Below, in pieces: positions 25,928 through 34,814 of a DNA stretch of 64,000 nucleotides. The notes beneath the pieces were generated by a model. It was not told where the DNA came from and made no database searches. It was given only the letters and a program-made list of their open reading frames with translations. Source of the stretch: JAEUSG01 sp964590225 (lineage in GTDB: Bacteria; Fibrobacterota; OXYB2-FULL-49-7; JAEUSG01); the NCBI GenBank assembly GCA_964590225.1, contig CAZPWS010000003.1, forward strand, positions 1 through 64,000. Reading direction: 5' to 3'. Within the stretch, counting starts at the first letter, position 1; the number at the start of each line of letters is the position of its first letter. The position numbers and the translations under genes are program-made.

Positions 25928-26800
25928 ATGTCAAAAATACTGAATGTGTATGCAAAAATATCCAAGCTCCGTGAGCGCTATTATGTTTCCATTAAGGGAA
26001 AACAATCACTTTTAGGTCTGCTCTCAGACAATGAAGTTGCAGAACAGGTTTATAACTCTAATGCTATAGAAAATAGCACTCTTACCTTAGAAGAGACGGA
26101 AAAAATTCTTCTTCAGATTGATCTGGATAGATACATTACAGAAAGAGAAATTTTTGAAGCAAAAAACCTCTCTCGTGTTGTTTCTTACATTGATAAGAAA
26201 GCTAAAGAGCAGGAGCTTGATCTGGACATGATATTGCTGCTGCATAAAATGCTTATGTCAAATATCAGGGATGATGTAGCCGGCAGGTTTAGAAAAGAGG
26301 GAGAGTGGGTAAGAGTTGGAAACCATATAGCTCCAGATTCTAAATTGGTGCATGGACTGCTTGAAAATATGATAACTGAATACAATGCCCATAGCAGCGA
26401 AAATATCATAAAACGGATAGCGCTCCTTCATCTTACATTTGAAAACATTCATCCTTTTGTTGATGGAAATGGCCGTATTGCCAGGGCATTAAACAATTAT
26501 TTGCTCATTCGAGAAGGTTTTGTACCAATTAGCATAAAGTTTATTGATCGAAAAATGTATTATAATGCTTTTCAGCAGTTTGATAAAAATAACTCAATGT
26601 CAATAATGGAGTCTATAGTTGGTCGGGCGCTTGCAAACAGCTATCACAAGAGGCTTGCATATCTGGAAGGTAAGAGCATAATTACGCTTAAAGAATATGC
26701 AAGAAGCAGCAAAATGTCATACTCAAACTTGCTCAACAAGGCAAACCGTCAAACAATTGAAGCGTTTATTGAAAAAGGTGTTTGGAAAATAGGCGAGTAA
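25928..26800 (+). CDS. Fic-domain AMP-transferase-like protein
   Basis: A 290-residue Fic protein. The core motif is canonical (IHPFVDGNGRIAR, i.e. HxFxxGNGRxxR), so AMPylation, or other nucleotidyl transfer, of a protein hydroxyl is expected. The N-terminus carries an inhibitory-helix motif S/TxxxEN (SNAIEN, near residue 43), as in class II Fic proteins that restrain themselves. The C-terminus (about 245-290) looks like a winged-helix or HTH segment (TLKEYARSSKMSYSNLLNKA), which could let it bind its own upstream repeats. There is no separate antitoxin gene and no clear ribosome binding site. It sits in the repeat-bounded island, suggesting acquisition by transfer. Confidence 0.92.
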   Translation: MSKILNVYAKISKLRERYYVSIKGKQSLLGLLSDNEVAEQVYNSNAIENSTLTLEETEKILLQIDLDRYITEREIFEAKNLSRVVSYIDKKAKEQELDLDMILLLHKMLMSNIRDDVAGRFRKEGEWVRVGNHIAPDSKLVHGLLENMITEYNAHSSENIIKRIALLHLTFENIHPFVDGNGRIARALNNYLLIREGFVPISIKFIDRKMYYNAFQQFDKNNSMSIMESIVGRALANSYHKRLAYLEGKSIITLKEYARSSKMSYSNLLNKANRQTIEAFIEKGVWKIGE

Positions 26801-26874
26801 TGTTCATGTTGATAAATAAAATTCTACAAAAACTCTAACTTGCTGTCAAGTCATTGATTTTAAAGACATAGCGG

Positions 26875-27918
26875 TCAGCGACCCAAAACCGCCATGGCAC
26901 TCTCTTTAAATTTACCACTACGAATAGATACAACATATTTACCACAGGGGCGCCCCGATGCATTCCATAAATAACTGCAAGCTTCTCCATAACTTGCCAT
27001 TTTGGCATAAAATACACGCTTACCGTCAATCGTAACTATTGAAAGTTCCACCGGCTCATTTTTACTGCTGTTAAAAGTTATTCTCAAAACCGAATTAAAA
27101 GGTGAGGGAGAAAGCGCCAACACACCTTGCCTCGCAAAACCAACATTTCCCTGCTCAATAGCAAGACATTGGCAAAAAGGCGAAGAGTAAGGGGTTTGTG
27201 GTAGCCCCTTGCCAACCCAGAGCGCAGCGTATCCTTCCAAACTGATAACCCTCGCCGGATCGAAACCCATGTTGTCTATAAGCCAATCCCTTGCCTGGTT
27301 TGCTCTGTTTCCGCTACGGCAATAAATGAAGACTTCCGTCTCGGTGCTCAAACAATTTGGAGCCTGTGTCTGAAATTCACCGGAACTCCAGTCTAGTCGG
27401 CACGCTCCCGGAACCATCCCAACATCTGTTTCAGATTGCGTCCTTACATCTATAACCTTGACCTCCCTGCTTCCAACCATTATTGCCCTGAGTGCATACC
27501 CATCAATAACAGCAGGCAGAACAGCGTTGGCCTGAAGTAATTTTAACGAAAGAGTATCCTGTACACTCCTTCTGTGGGAGGGCAAAAGATCAAAACCGCT
27601 ATACCAGATAGAGTCCGATGGATATCCATCATCAGCTATTCGTGATGCCGTATACTGAGCCAATGAGCCACTGTAACAGGTAATCAGAAGTCTGCGCTGC
27701 TGACGAAGCAATCGAACTGAAGCCACGGCTTCATCCGCTGAACAATAAAAGGTTGGTACAGCAACTTCCACAGGGTTTGCCATATCCCTTACATCAAATG
27801 CAATATAATCAACATTTGTTGAATTCCAGACTTTCAAAACTGAGTCAGTGAGAAATGAGACCGCACCCACATTAAACGATAGCCCGAACAATAAAAAAAC
27901 AGGCTTTATTCTATTCAT
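26875..27918 (-). CDS. Exported rhodanese-domain protein with T9SS-like C-terminal tail
   Basis: About 347 residues: signal peptide (MNRIKPVFLLFGLSFNVGAV), a degenerate first rhodanese-like half (residues about 30-130, LITCYSGSLAQYTASRI), a second rhodanese domain (about 145-245) with VKVIDVRTQSETDVG and the active-site loop IYCRSGNRANQA (Cys), and an 85-residue C-terminal module (SPSPFNSVLRITFNSSKN to YVVSIRSGKFKESAM) of the T9SS type A sorting kind. It should act on sulfur or similar substrates outside the cytoplasm. The start at 27918 was preferred because it puts the signal peptide at the N-terminus; the frame extends to 27942. Confidence 0.82.
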   Translation of the reverse strand: MNRIKPVFLLFGLSFNVGAVSFLTDSVLKVWNSTNVDYIAFDVRDMANPVEVAVPTFYCSADEAVASVRLLRQQRRLLITCYSGSLAQYTASRIADDGYPSDSIWYSGFDLLPSHRRSVQDTLSLKLLQANAVLPAVIDGYALRAIMVGSREVKVIDVRTQSETDVGMVPGACRLDWSSGEFQTQAPNCLSTETEVFIYCRSGNRANQARDWLIDNMGFDPARVISLEGYAALWVGKGLPQTPYSSPFCQCLAIEQGNVGFARQGVLALSPSPFNSVLRITFNSSKNEPVELSIVTIDGKRVFYAKMASYGEACSYLWNASGRPCGKYVVSIRSGKFKESAMAVLGR

Positions 27919-27927
27919 ACTCAAAAT

Positions 27928-28045
27928 ATAGGAAATAAACAAGCCAAGAGCGAATGTGTTGATTGTGGTGACGAAAAGTTTGTGGCATTCTCCTGCAAGC
28001 AGCGCAGTTGCTGTCCAAACTGCGATAAGACTTGCCCTGAGTGAG
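27928..28045 (+). pseudogene. IS91-type transposase zinc-binding domain fragment
   Basis: The plus strand encodes CVDCGDEKFVAFSCKQRSCC followed by PNCDKTCPE and a stop. This is the C-x2-C ... FSCK-x-R-x-C-P-x-C zinc-binding signature of IS91-family (Y2) transposases. Nothing else of the element is present: the catalytic tyrosine domain is gone. The remaining DNA to 28197 holds only the leader of the next gene. Confidence 0.75.
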
Positions 28046-28197
28046 CCGAAGGGAGCGTTCCATTATTCTTGGCATATGCTTAATGACTGAAGGTAAAACT
28101 CGTTTTTTACCGTTTCCCACAGGAAACGATAATTATGAAAATAAATTGCTTTAATATCAATTTCTTCATATCTTTGCATAGAAGGAATGGAGAAAAA

Positions 28198-29064
28198 ATG
28201 ATACCTTGCATATTCGATTATACCGACTATAAGAAATATCTGGCAGAGCTTTATAAGGTAAGGAAGGCCGAGAATAAGGGGTTCTCGTACAACGCCCTTT
28301 CTATGCGTGCGGGATTTAAGAACAAGGGCTTCATTTACAATGTTATAAATAGCAATAAGCGGTTATCCAAAGAAAGTACAATAAAACTTTCTATGGCGCT
28401 TAATCATAATAAACAGGAAACTGAATATTTCGAAAATCTTGTTTTTTTTAACCAGGCCGAAGAGCTCAAAGAGCGTAACTACTATTATGAAAAACTGATT
28501 GCAGTTAAACCATGCAAGCAAAATGTTGGCGAAGCATACAAACTTATGCAGGATCAATATGCGTATTACTCCGATTGGCGAAACAGCGCCATCCGCTCGT
28601 TAATTGGCCTATATCCATTTAAAGATGACTATGCATGGCTCGCAAAAAGTCTCTATCCTCGGATAAAACCTAAAGAGGTAAAAAAGTCTATTCAGCTACT
28701 GGAAAATCTTGGACTCATCAAAAAGGGTAAAGACGGAATTTACAAACTCGCTGAAAAACATATTACAACTGGCAAAGAAGTTACAGGTCTTGCAGTGCAA
28801 AACTTCCACAAAGCGTCTGCGATACTTGCATCGGAAGCAATAGCTAACCTGCCCAAGAGCAAGCGAAACATCACGGGAATTACGCTTGGTATTTCAAAAA
28901 AGACCTACACACGAATATGTGAAGAGATTGCACAATTTCGTAGTCGTATTATCGATCTTGCAGATTCTGACGAAGGGGCTGATCGCGTGTATCAGCTCAA
29001 TTTTCATTTTTTCCCCATTTCAAATATTGATAACCAACTTTCTAAAACAGGAGATAAGGTATGA
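28198..29064 (+). CDS. TIGR02147-family regulator (Fibrobacterota-type)
   Basis: A 288-residue protein of the family described from Fibrobacter succinogenes. It has the N-terminal hallmark (IFDYTDYKKYLAELYK), an HTH-like early part (FSYNALSMRAGFKNKGFIYN), a long helical middle and the late conserved LPKSKRNITGITLGISKKTY. Members are thought to be regulators and usually sit directly upstream of a lipoprotein gene, as here (4-bp overlap). The start is the ATG at 28198 with GGAG upstream; the frame extends to 28135. It is the main taxonomic marker in the window. Confidence 0.9.
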   Translation: MIPCIFDYTDYKKYLAELYKVRKAENKGFSYNALSMRAGFKNKGFIYNVINSNKRLSKESTIKLSMALNHNKQETEYFENLVFFNQAEELKERNYYYEKLIAVKPCKQNVGEAYKLMQDQYAYYSDWRNSAIRSLIGLYPFKDDYAWLAKSLYPRIKPKEVKKSIQLLENLGLIKKGKDGIYKLAEKHITTGKEVTGLAVQNFHKASAILASEAIANLPKSKRNITGITLGISKKTYTRICEEIAQFRSRIIDLADSDEGADRVYQLNFHFFPISNIDNQLSKTGDKV

Positions 29065-30800
29065 AAACCTTTCTGAACATCACCAACAAGTTCGCAGTAT
29101 TAACACTAATAATGATTCTTTCAAAATGCAGTCAGGAAGGGCCACTTGCTGGCAACACTTCTGAAACTGGAAATGCTGCTGTAAAAGGAATTCTATATAC
29201 CGAAAATGGACAACCAGCAGTCAATGCAGAGGTCAAACTTATAACATCAGACCATCGGCCAGGGCCAAACCTTGCTAAAACAGAAGCAGTTGTAACAACA
29301 ACATACACCAACGCTCAAGGCGTTTATGAATTTAGCAGTATGCCAAGAAATTTTTATAATGTCCTTTGTAAAAGTAATGGTGCTAATGCTTTTATAGATT
29401 CAATCTATTTGCAGCCAAATCAAATAACAGAGGTTGAAAATAAAACACTCAAATCGCCAGGATCATTACACGGCGTAGTTCGTCTTCAGCCAGGAGACGA
29501 TAACCGAAGTGTTCTTATTATTCTTTTTGGAACAGATTTCTTTACTACCACTGTTGATACTTCGGGCAAATTTAACATTACTCACATTGCAGAAGGTAGA
29601 TACAATGCAATGATCTATGTTCTGAATACTGCTGGTGTATATGAACCATTTGACACTGTTTTTACTATACGCTCAGGGAAAACAGACACTCTTGGAGCAA
29701 TAATATATCCTAATCTTACAAGTATTCCTGTTGTTACCGGATTTACATCTGAATATGATGATGTTAGGCAGGTTGTTACTTTGAGGTGGAATAAACCTAT
29801 AAACGGTGAAGTGGCGGGATATGATATATACCGAATGCATCAGGATTCGGCTTTCAAGAAAATTAACATCGTTACTTTGACGGATACTCAGTATGAGGAT
29901 GGCATAAATAGCATACTCATGCCTGAATATACCTATAGCTATAAAGTAGTTGGTGTTGATAAGGATGGAAACGAAGGAAACAAAAGCATAACAACAAACC
30001 AAACAATAAGGCAGGCATTTTCAATTGCTGACACAATCATTATGTCGGGTTCGGGTATAAAAGTAATGTGTGCGAATGATAAAGGTGATTTATTCGCCCT
30101 TAAAGAAAATGGAGATGTGGAAGTTTATAATAGCAATTTCACGAAAATTGGCAGCTTCAACATTGCTACAATTTTGCCAAATTATTATGACATCTATACT
30201 GTCAATGATGGAAAAATATATTTTCCATCTGGAAACAGCGATACTCGCATGATAGATTCGTTAGCTGGAGACTCATCTTTACCATACGGCATATTACGAT
30301 TTGATTATAACGGTAATCTTGAAGAAACAATACCTATAAATCATCCTATGCAGCCAGGCGACGAATTCCTTAAGTACAACAATAACTATTACTTTGGTAA
30401 GTTTCACAACATATTTTATTCGCCAACGACTGAACCATTTACAATAGATTCATTTGAATGTCCCAAAAGAAACAACTATAGTCTAACACAACTAATTGGG
30501 ATCAATAACGATAAGTTAATTTTTGCTGACTATGGTGAATTCTTCATTACAAATACTGATGGCGCTCTTGTTTCTAACATAAAATTACCGCCACATACAT
30601 ATCCACGAGGTATTTGGAATGGCATTATAATTTCTCAGAACTTATCAGGCACGGTATATGATGGCTACACAATAAAAGGTGAACTTGTATTCAGATGCAT
30701 TGTTGAACCACTTGGTATGTGGGCTCATCCTATATCATATTTTGATGAACAATTGATACTTTTGTGTGCTGATGGTAGTGTGATAAAAATTTCCAAGTAA
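29061..30800 (+). CDS. Surface lipoprotein with carboxypeptidase-regulatory-like and FN3-like domains
   Basis: A 579-residue lipoprotein: signal peptide and lipobox (MILSKC), then the SETGN stretch seen in lipoproteins paired with TIGR02147 genes. A carboxypeptidase-regulatory-like fold follows (residues about 40-115, VKGILYTENGQPAVNAEVKL), a second similar beta domain (about 130-215), an FN3-like domain (about 225-320, RWNKPINGEVAGYDIYRMH) and a C-terminal region of beta-propeller-like repeats (about 325-579). It is probably an outer-membrane or cell-surface binding protein. It is translationally coupled to the regulator. Confidence 0.85.
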   Translation: MKTFLNITNKFAVLTLIMILSKCSQEGPLAGNTSETGNAAVKGILYTENGQPAVNAEVKLITSDHRPGPNLAKTEAVVTTTYTNAQGVYEFSSMPRNFYNVLCKSNGANAFIDSIYLQPNQITEVENKTLKSPGSLHGVVRLQPGDDNRSVLIILFGTDFFTTTVDTSGKFNITHIAEGRYNAMIYVLNTAGVYEPFDTVFTIRSGKTDTLGAIIYPNLTSIPVVTGFTSEYDDVRQVVTLRWNKPINGEVAGYDIYRMHQDSAFKKINIVTLTDTQYEDGINSILMPEYTYSYKVVGVDKDGNEGNKSITTNQTIRQAFSIADTIIMSGSGIKVMCANDKGDLFALKENGDVEVYNSNFTKIGSFNIATILPNYYDIYTVNDGKIYFPSGNSDTRMIDSLAGDSSLPYGILRFDYNGNLEETIPINHPMQPGDEFLKYNNNYYFGKFHNIFYSPTTEPFTIDSFECPKRNNYSLTQLIGINNDKLIFADYGEFFITNTDGALVSNIKLPPHTYPRGIWNGIIISQNLSGTVYDGYTIKGELVFRCIVEPLGMWAHPISYFDEQLILLCADGSVIKISK

Positions 30801-30986
30801 AATTACTAAATGGCGATTTGAGTCCTTGCGATAGCTTTTGGTGCCTGTTAAGCTTCAGCTTATACAGGCGCACTTATTTCAGCCGGCTGATTTGAAAATT
30901 GTTGTTTTTAAGAGAATTACCATGGTATAATTGATTGAAGCTGGCGATACGGAGATCGGAGAATACTGGAATTGACTCTTAGTTAA
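30801..30986. other. Non-coding stretch with two hairpins
   Basis: No gene was seen. One hairpin at 30843-30869 (gcctgt-taagc, loop ttca, gctta-t-acaggc, one bulged base) lies about 40 bp after the lipoprotein stop and may terminate it, although no T-tract follows. A perfect 12-bp palindrome (tcagccggctga) lies at 30879-30890. Confidence 0.6.
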
Positions 30987-31112
30987 ATAAATATTGACCA
31001 TCCAGAAAATCAATCTGCCTTTCTGTGGGGACCCCGTAAGTCTGGCAAATCAACATTTTTAAAGACTGCTTTTCCAGATAGTCATTGGTTTGATTTTTTT
31101 AAAACAAAACTA
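30987..31112 (+). pseudogene. AAA ATPase (DUF4143-type) N-terminal fragment
   Basis: The frame reads NIDHPENQSAFLWGPRKSGK, then STFLKTAFPDSHWFDFFKT. This matches the Walker A region of DUF4143-type archaeal/bacterial AAA ATPases. There is no start codon (a stop lies at 30984), and similarity ends before the right-hand repeat begins at 31187. It is a relic cut off by rearrangement. Confidence 0.7.
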
Positions 31113-31186
31113 AACATACCCATTTACCGTATAAATATAGTCAGTAATTTGACTCGGGTTTATACACTAACCACCAGCCGGTATTC

Positions 31187-31374
31187 TATATGGGGCTTAA
31201 AAGTGATATCCCTTTTGGGCTTAGCGAGGATTCGTTTTATTTCGATTTTGCCAATTTGCTCCGGCAATACAAATCCATAGATGTCAATGGATAATTTACG
31301 GGCCGGCAATATTGTCTCAAAACCTTGTTTCTGCTTTATAATTTGTTGGATACAGGAGAAGAAAAAGAAGCCTT
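31187..31374. repeat. Right copy of long direct repeat
   Basis: Counterpart of 25552-25774. Here the 186-aa gene is reduced to its last 36 codons (ending KSIDVNG and stop), while the holA 3' end is intact and part of the full gene. The 35-bp hairpin insertion of the left copy is absent. Confidence 0.9.
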
Positions 31375-32426
31375 TCCATGCTTGGCAGGGAATGGTTAAA
31401 AGAGCCGTTTGATTTTAGATCCCAATCGGCGGTTGTTAGAAGGTTAACGCAGTATTTCAGGTTCGCAATTGAATAATTCGACAGCTGAGAAAGTACCTTC
31501 GGAAGAAAGATATATCGATATACACTTTTGGGTGTCATTAACTTTTCGCCGCTGAAACCGGACTCGTTTGCCGCTTTTGCCATTAGCGCGCCAAAAGCAT
31601 CTTTTGTTTTTATTCGGCCATTTGCCAGTTTTTGGGCTTCGGTGAACTTTCCTTCGTTGCTGGCAAACCATAGTTTTAGCATAAGTAGCTTTACAAATGA
31701 ATCGAAGAGTGCCGAAACAATTTGAATTGAGTGAACATTGTAGGCAAATAGGTTATGCAGTATTGAAAGCGAAGTTCCGCTCTCTCCCCGTAAAAGAGGG
31801 GGGGGTAAATCCCACGGTTTGCATGCTCTTGACAGTGTAGTGTATTCATTTACTGCACTTTCAGAAATTTCCTGTCGTGGAGGAAGAACAATGTCGATTT
31901 TGGTCAATTCCGACACGATGGTATGTAATTCGTTACCTACCCGTTCAAACAGTATGTTTGCCGCTCTATTGCTGATTTTTCTGCCAAACCTTGTAAGCGT
32001 TTCTTGTACAATCCATTCAGAAATTTCGTAATCTTGCGGAACTGGAAAATATTCAACTGCAATGTGTGTAGGCGGCTTTGAAATAAGTTTCTTGAAAGGA
32101 TGTTTTTCGGCCACTTTTCCGCCGATTGTTTTACCTTCAAGTAAAAGTATAGATGAGGAGCTTTCCTGAAGCATATATGGGACAAGGTCTTCAAGTGTGT
32201 CGGATTTCAGAGTGTCACAGCCACGGACAAGTATAGTAGTTTTTTCTCCAAATAAGGAGCCCGCCCCAAGCTTTTCTCCTATGTCTGAAGCTAAAATGTC
32301 AGAAGCATGATACACCTCTATAGAACTTCCTTTTGCACTCGAAGGGGGTTCTTTCTTTAGAATGGCCTTTATTCGGTCTTCTTTATTGGGCGTGTGTCCA
32401 CCTATCAGTATGTGTATTGTTGTCAT
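31317..32426 (-). CDS. holA: DNA polymerase III delta subunit
   Basis: A 369-residue clamp-loader subunit that opens the sliding clamp. Family features: an N-terminal HILIGGHTPNKEDRIKAILK, GAGSLFGEKTTILVRGCDTL, a middle domain with IVQETLTRFGRKISNRAANI and a C-terminal helical collar domain (SVYRYIFLPKVLSQLSNYS). Sequence conservation is low, as usual for HolA. The last codons are duplicated at 25680-25774. It is divergent from the FAD-oxidoreductase operon. Confidence 0.85.
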   Translation of the reverse strand: MTTIHILIGGHTPNKEDRIKAILKKEPPSSAKGSSIEVYHASDILASDIGEKLGAGSLFGEKTTILVRGCDTLKSDTLEDLVPYMLQESSSSILLLEGKTIGGKVAEKHPFKKLISKPPTHIAVEYFPVPQDYEISEWIVQETLTRFGRKISNRAANILFERVGNELHTIVSELTKIDIVLPPRQEISESAVNEYTTLSRACKPWDLPPPLLRGESGTSLSILHNLFAYNVHSIQIVSALFDSFVKLLMLKLWFASNEGKFTEAQKLANGRIKTKDAFGALMAKAANESGFSGEKLMTPKSVYRYIFLPKVLSQLSNYSIANLKYCVNLLTTADWDLKSNGSFNHSLPSMERLLFLLLYPTNYKAETRF

Positions 32427-32507
32427 GTTTTAGGAAAGATAAACCATGTTAAAGGTAAAAAACTATGTGATTTGCTCTTGTAAAAAAATAGTTGCGAAAA
32501 AAAAGAA

Positions 32508-32528
32508 ATGATGCTATATTTGCATCAT
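32508..32528. promoter_or_regulatory. Inverted repeat over the start of the FAD operon
   Basis: The arms atgatgc and gcatcat are separated by a 7-nt AT-rich loop, with the second arm running into the start codon at 32527. No Shine-Dalgarno precedes this start. It could be a regulator site or a translation-blocking hairpin. Confidence 0.4.
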
Positions 32529-34794
32529 GAGGGTGGAGGAATCCAGTTTAGTTCGTTCGCTTAAAACAGAAACTATAAAATGTGATCTATGTGTAACAGG
32601 TGGCGGTATTGCAGGTGTTGCATGTGCTGTTACTGCCGCAAGAGCTGGAATTGCGACAGCTCTGATTCAGGATCGTCCTGTGCTTGGTGGTAATGCCAGT
32701 AGTGAAATAAGGGTGTGGATAAGTGGCGCTACTGCCCATATGGGAAGCAATAACCGCTGGTCGAGAGAGGGCGGATTAATCAATGAACTGCTTCTCGAAA
32801 ATTGTTACAAAAATAAGGGGGGGAATCCGGTTGTCTTTGATTCAATTTTATTAGATAAAGTTTTGCGAGAAGAAAAGATAACTCTTCTATTGAATACTGC
32901 CGTATTTGAGGTTGTAAAGAGTGATGCCAAAACAATATCGTCGGTAAAGGCATTCTGTCCGCAGAATAGTACCATGTATTTGATCTCTGCTCCGCTTTTT
33001 TGTGATGCTTCGGGAGATGGAATAGTTGGCTATCTCTCAGGTGCCGCTTATAGAATTGGTGCCGAAGATACCAGCGAGTTTAACGAAACTATGGCACCCG
33101 ACGATTCTTTTGGTAGGCTGCTTGGTCAAAGTCTTTATTTTAATACAAAAAAAGCAAATGCTTCTGTGGATTATTATCCTCCCTCTTTTGCACATTTATG
33201 CGATGAAATTGAAAATATACCGAGACATAAACAATTAAATCCTTCTGCGGAGGGCTGTCATCTCTGGTGGCTCGAATATGGAGGACGACTTGATCCTGTT
33301 CACGATACTGAGAAAATAAAAAGAGAATTATGGAAGATTTCTTACGGAGTTTATAACTATTATAAGAATTCAAAAAGGTTCTTGAATACAGAGAACAGGC
33401 AACTTGAGTGGATGGGAGCAATTACGGGTAAAAGAGAAAGCAGAAGGTTTGAGGGTGACTATATTCTTTCGCAGAATGATCTATTAACGCAAAAGGAGCA
33501 TTGTGATGCTGTAAGCTATGGCGGATGGTCCATAGACCTCCATCCGGCAGATGGCATATACGACAAGAACGCAGGCTCGATTCACGGTTATATAAGTGGT
33601 ATTTATCAAATACCTTTTCGCACTATGTATAGTCGCAATATTAACAATCTTTTCCTCGCGGGAAGGTTGATAAGCGCTTCGCATGTGGCGTTTGGCAGCA
33701 CCAGGGTTATGGCTACCTGCGCTCACTCAGCTCAAGCAGTGGGAACCGCTGCTGCAATTTGTGTCAAGAAACAAATTGTTCCGCGAGACCTAATTGGGAA
33801 CGATTATATCGCAGAATTGCAAAGAGAGCTCATAAAAAGCGGGCAATATATTCCCGGATATAAGTTTGTTGATAAATTAGACATGGTCGCGACGGCACGC
33901 CTATCAGCGAGCAGCTCTCTGGCGACTATTTCGTTTCCTGACAGCAATAAGCTTGTTGCACTTTGTACGCCGCTTGCGCAACTTGTTCCAGCGACTATGG
34001 GCTGTGTTCCACAGGCAACATTTATTGCGGATGTCGAGCAGCCGACGAAGTTGGAGATAGAAATAAGAATTAGTAAAAAAAGAATCAATTTTACTCCGGC
34101 AATCACCCTTGCAAGAAAGGAACTTATCCTTGAGAAAGGTAAGAATATTCCGATTGTGTTTGATTTTCCAGTTATCTTAAATGAGTCGCAATATTTATTT
34201 TATTGCTTCGGAAAAAATGATTTAATAAGTTTGCACGCAACGGAAAAAAGGATTACGGGGGTCTTGACTGTGAGATATAATGGAACAGAGTCGCATATGT
34301 GCTTGCTTGGTTTTCCCGATGTGGAAATGTGGGTGCCGGAGAGAAGACCCGATGGATTTAATCTTGCTGGTTTTATAGGCTGCGATTCGTCTCTATTTTC
34401 TGTAAATAACATTACAAATGGGATAAATAGACCGCTTATAACACCCAATGCTTGGGTTGCTGCTCTTGATGATGTTTTACCATGGGTAAAGCTTGAGTGG
34501 AATATGGCGCAAAAAATACGCAGAGTTCAAATTGAGTTTGATAGCGATTACGACCATTCGCTGGAATCCGTTAACTGGGAACATAGCGATTCCGCTATGC
34601 CATTTTGTGTAAAAAGTTTTATTATTGTTGACGAGAGAGGGTGCGAGCTATATAAAAACGATGGCAATTATCAGGGACTACTGGATATTGTATTGGATCG
34701 GCCGGTAGTTGCGCGGAGTTTGACTATTAAAATATTGGAAATATGGGGAAACGCTCCAGCGGCAATTTTCGCGATTCGTTGCTATTCAGAGTAG
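32527..34794 (+). CDS. FAD-dependent oxidoreductase with C-terminal discoidin-like domain
   Basis: A 755-residue protein. An N-terminal Rossmann FAD-binding motif (CDLCVTGGGIAGVACAVTAA) continues into VLGGNASSEIRVWISGA, typical of the PF12831-type FAD oxidoreductases. The FAD-domain closing motif is present (NNLFLAGRLISASHVAFGST). The last 140 residues (NGINRPLITPNAWVAALDDV to the end) look like a discoidin/F5-8C carbohydrate-binding fold. There is no signal peptide. It heads a four-gene operon with an M14-like hydrolase, a second FAD enzyme and an AraC regulator, so it probably oxidises a sugar- or amine-derived substrate. The substrate is unknown. Confidence 0.85.
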   Translation: MRVEESSLVRSLKTETIKCDLCVTGGGIAGVACAVTAARAGIATALIQDRPVLGGNASSEIRVWISGATAHMGSNNRWSREGGLINELLLENCYKNKGGNPVVFDSILLDKVLREEKITLLLNTAVFEVVKSDAKTISSVKAFCPQNSTMYLISAPLFCDASGDGIVGYLSGAAYRIGAEDTSEFNETMAPDDSFGRLLGQSLYFNTKKANASVDYYPPSFAHLCDEIENIPRHKQLNPSAEGCHLWWLEYGGRLDPVHDTEKIKRELWKISYGVYNYYKNSKRFLNTENRQLEWMGAITGKRESRRFEGDYILSQNDLLTQKEHCDAVSYGGWSIDLHPADGIYDKNAGSIHGYISGIYQIPFRTMYSRNINNLFLAGRLISASHVAFGSTRVMATCAHSAQAVGTAAAICVKKQIVPRDLIGNDYIAELQRELIKSGQYIPGYKFVDKLDMVATARLSASSSLATISFPDSNKLVALCTPLAQLVPATMGCVPQATFIADVEQPTKLEIEIRISKKRINFTPAITLARKELILEKGKNIPIVFDFPVILNESQYLFYCFGKNDLISLHATEKRITGVLTVRYNGTESHMCLLGFPDVEMWVPERRPDGFNLAGFIGCDSSLFSVNNITNGINRPLITPNAWVAALDDVLPWVKLEWNMAQKIRRVQIEFDSDYDHSLESVNWEHSDSAMPFCVKSFIIVDERGCELYKNDGNYQGLLDIVLDRPVVARSLTIKILEIWGNAPAAIFAIRCYSE

Positions 34795-34814
34795 TTTGAA
34801 TTAAGGAGGAGATC

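Noticed and set aside
25928..26800. Fic gene as the toxin of a two-gene toxin-antitoxin pair
   Set aside because: The inhibitory motif SNAIEN is within the same protein and no small antitoxin gene lies on either side.
30843..30869. Hairpin resembling an integron attC site
   Set aside because: It lacks a recognisable R'/L' box pair and extrahelical bases in the right place, and no integrase or cassette array is nearby; a terminator-like stem is simpler.
30987..31295. ATPase fragment fused in frame to the duplicated end of the 186-aa gene
   Set aside because: Checking the codons shows the two lie in different frames; the ATPase frame meets a stop soon after entering the repeat.
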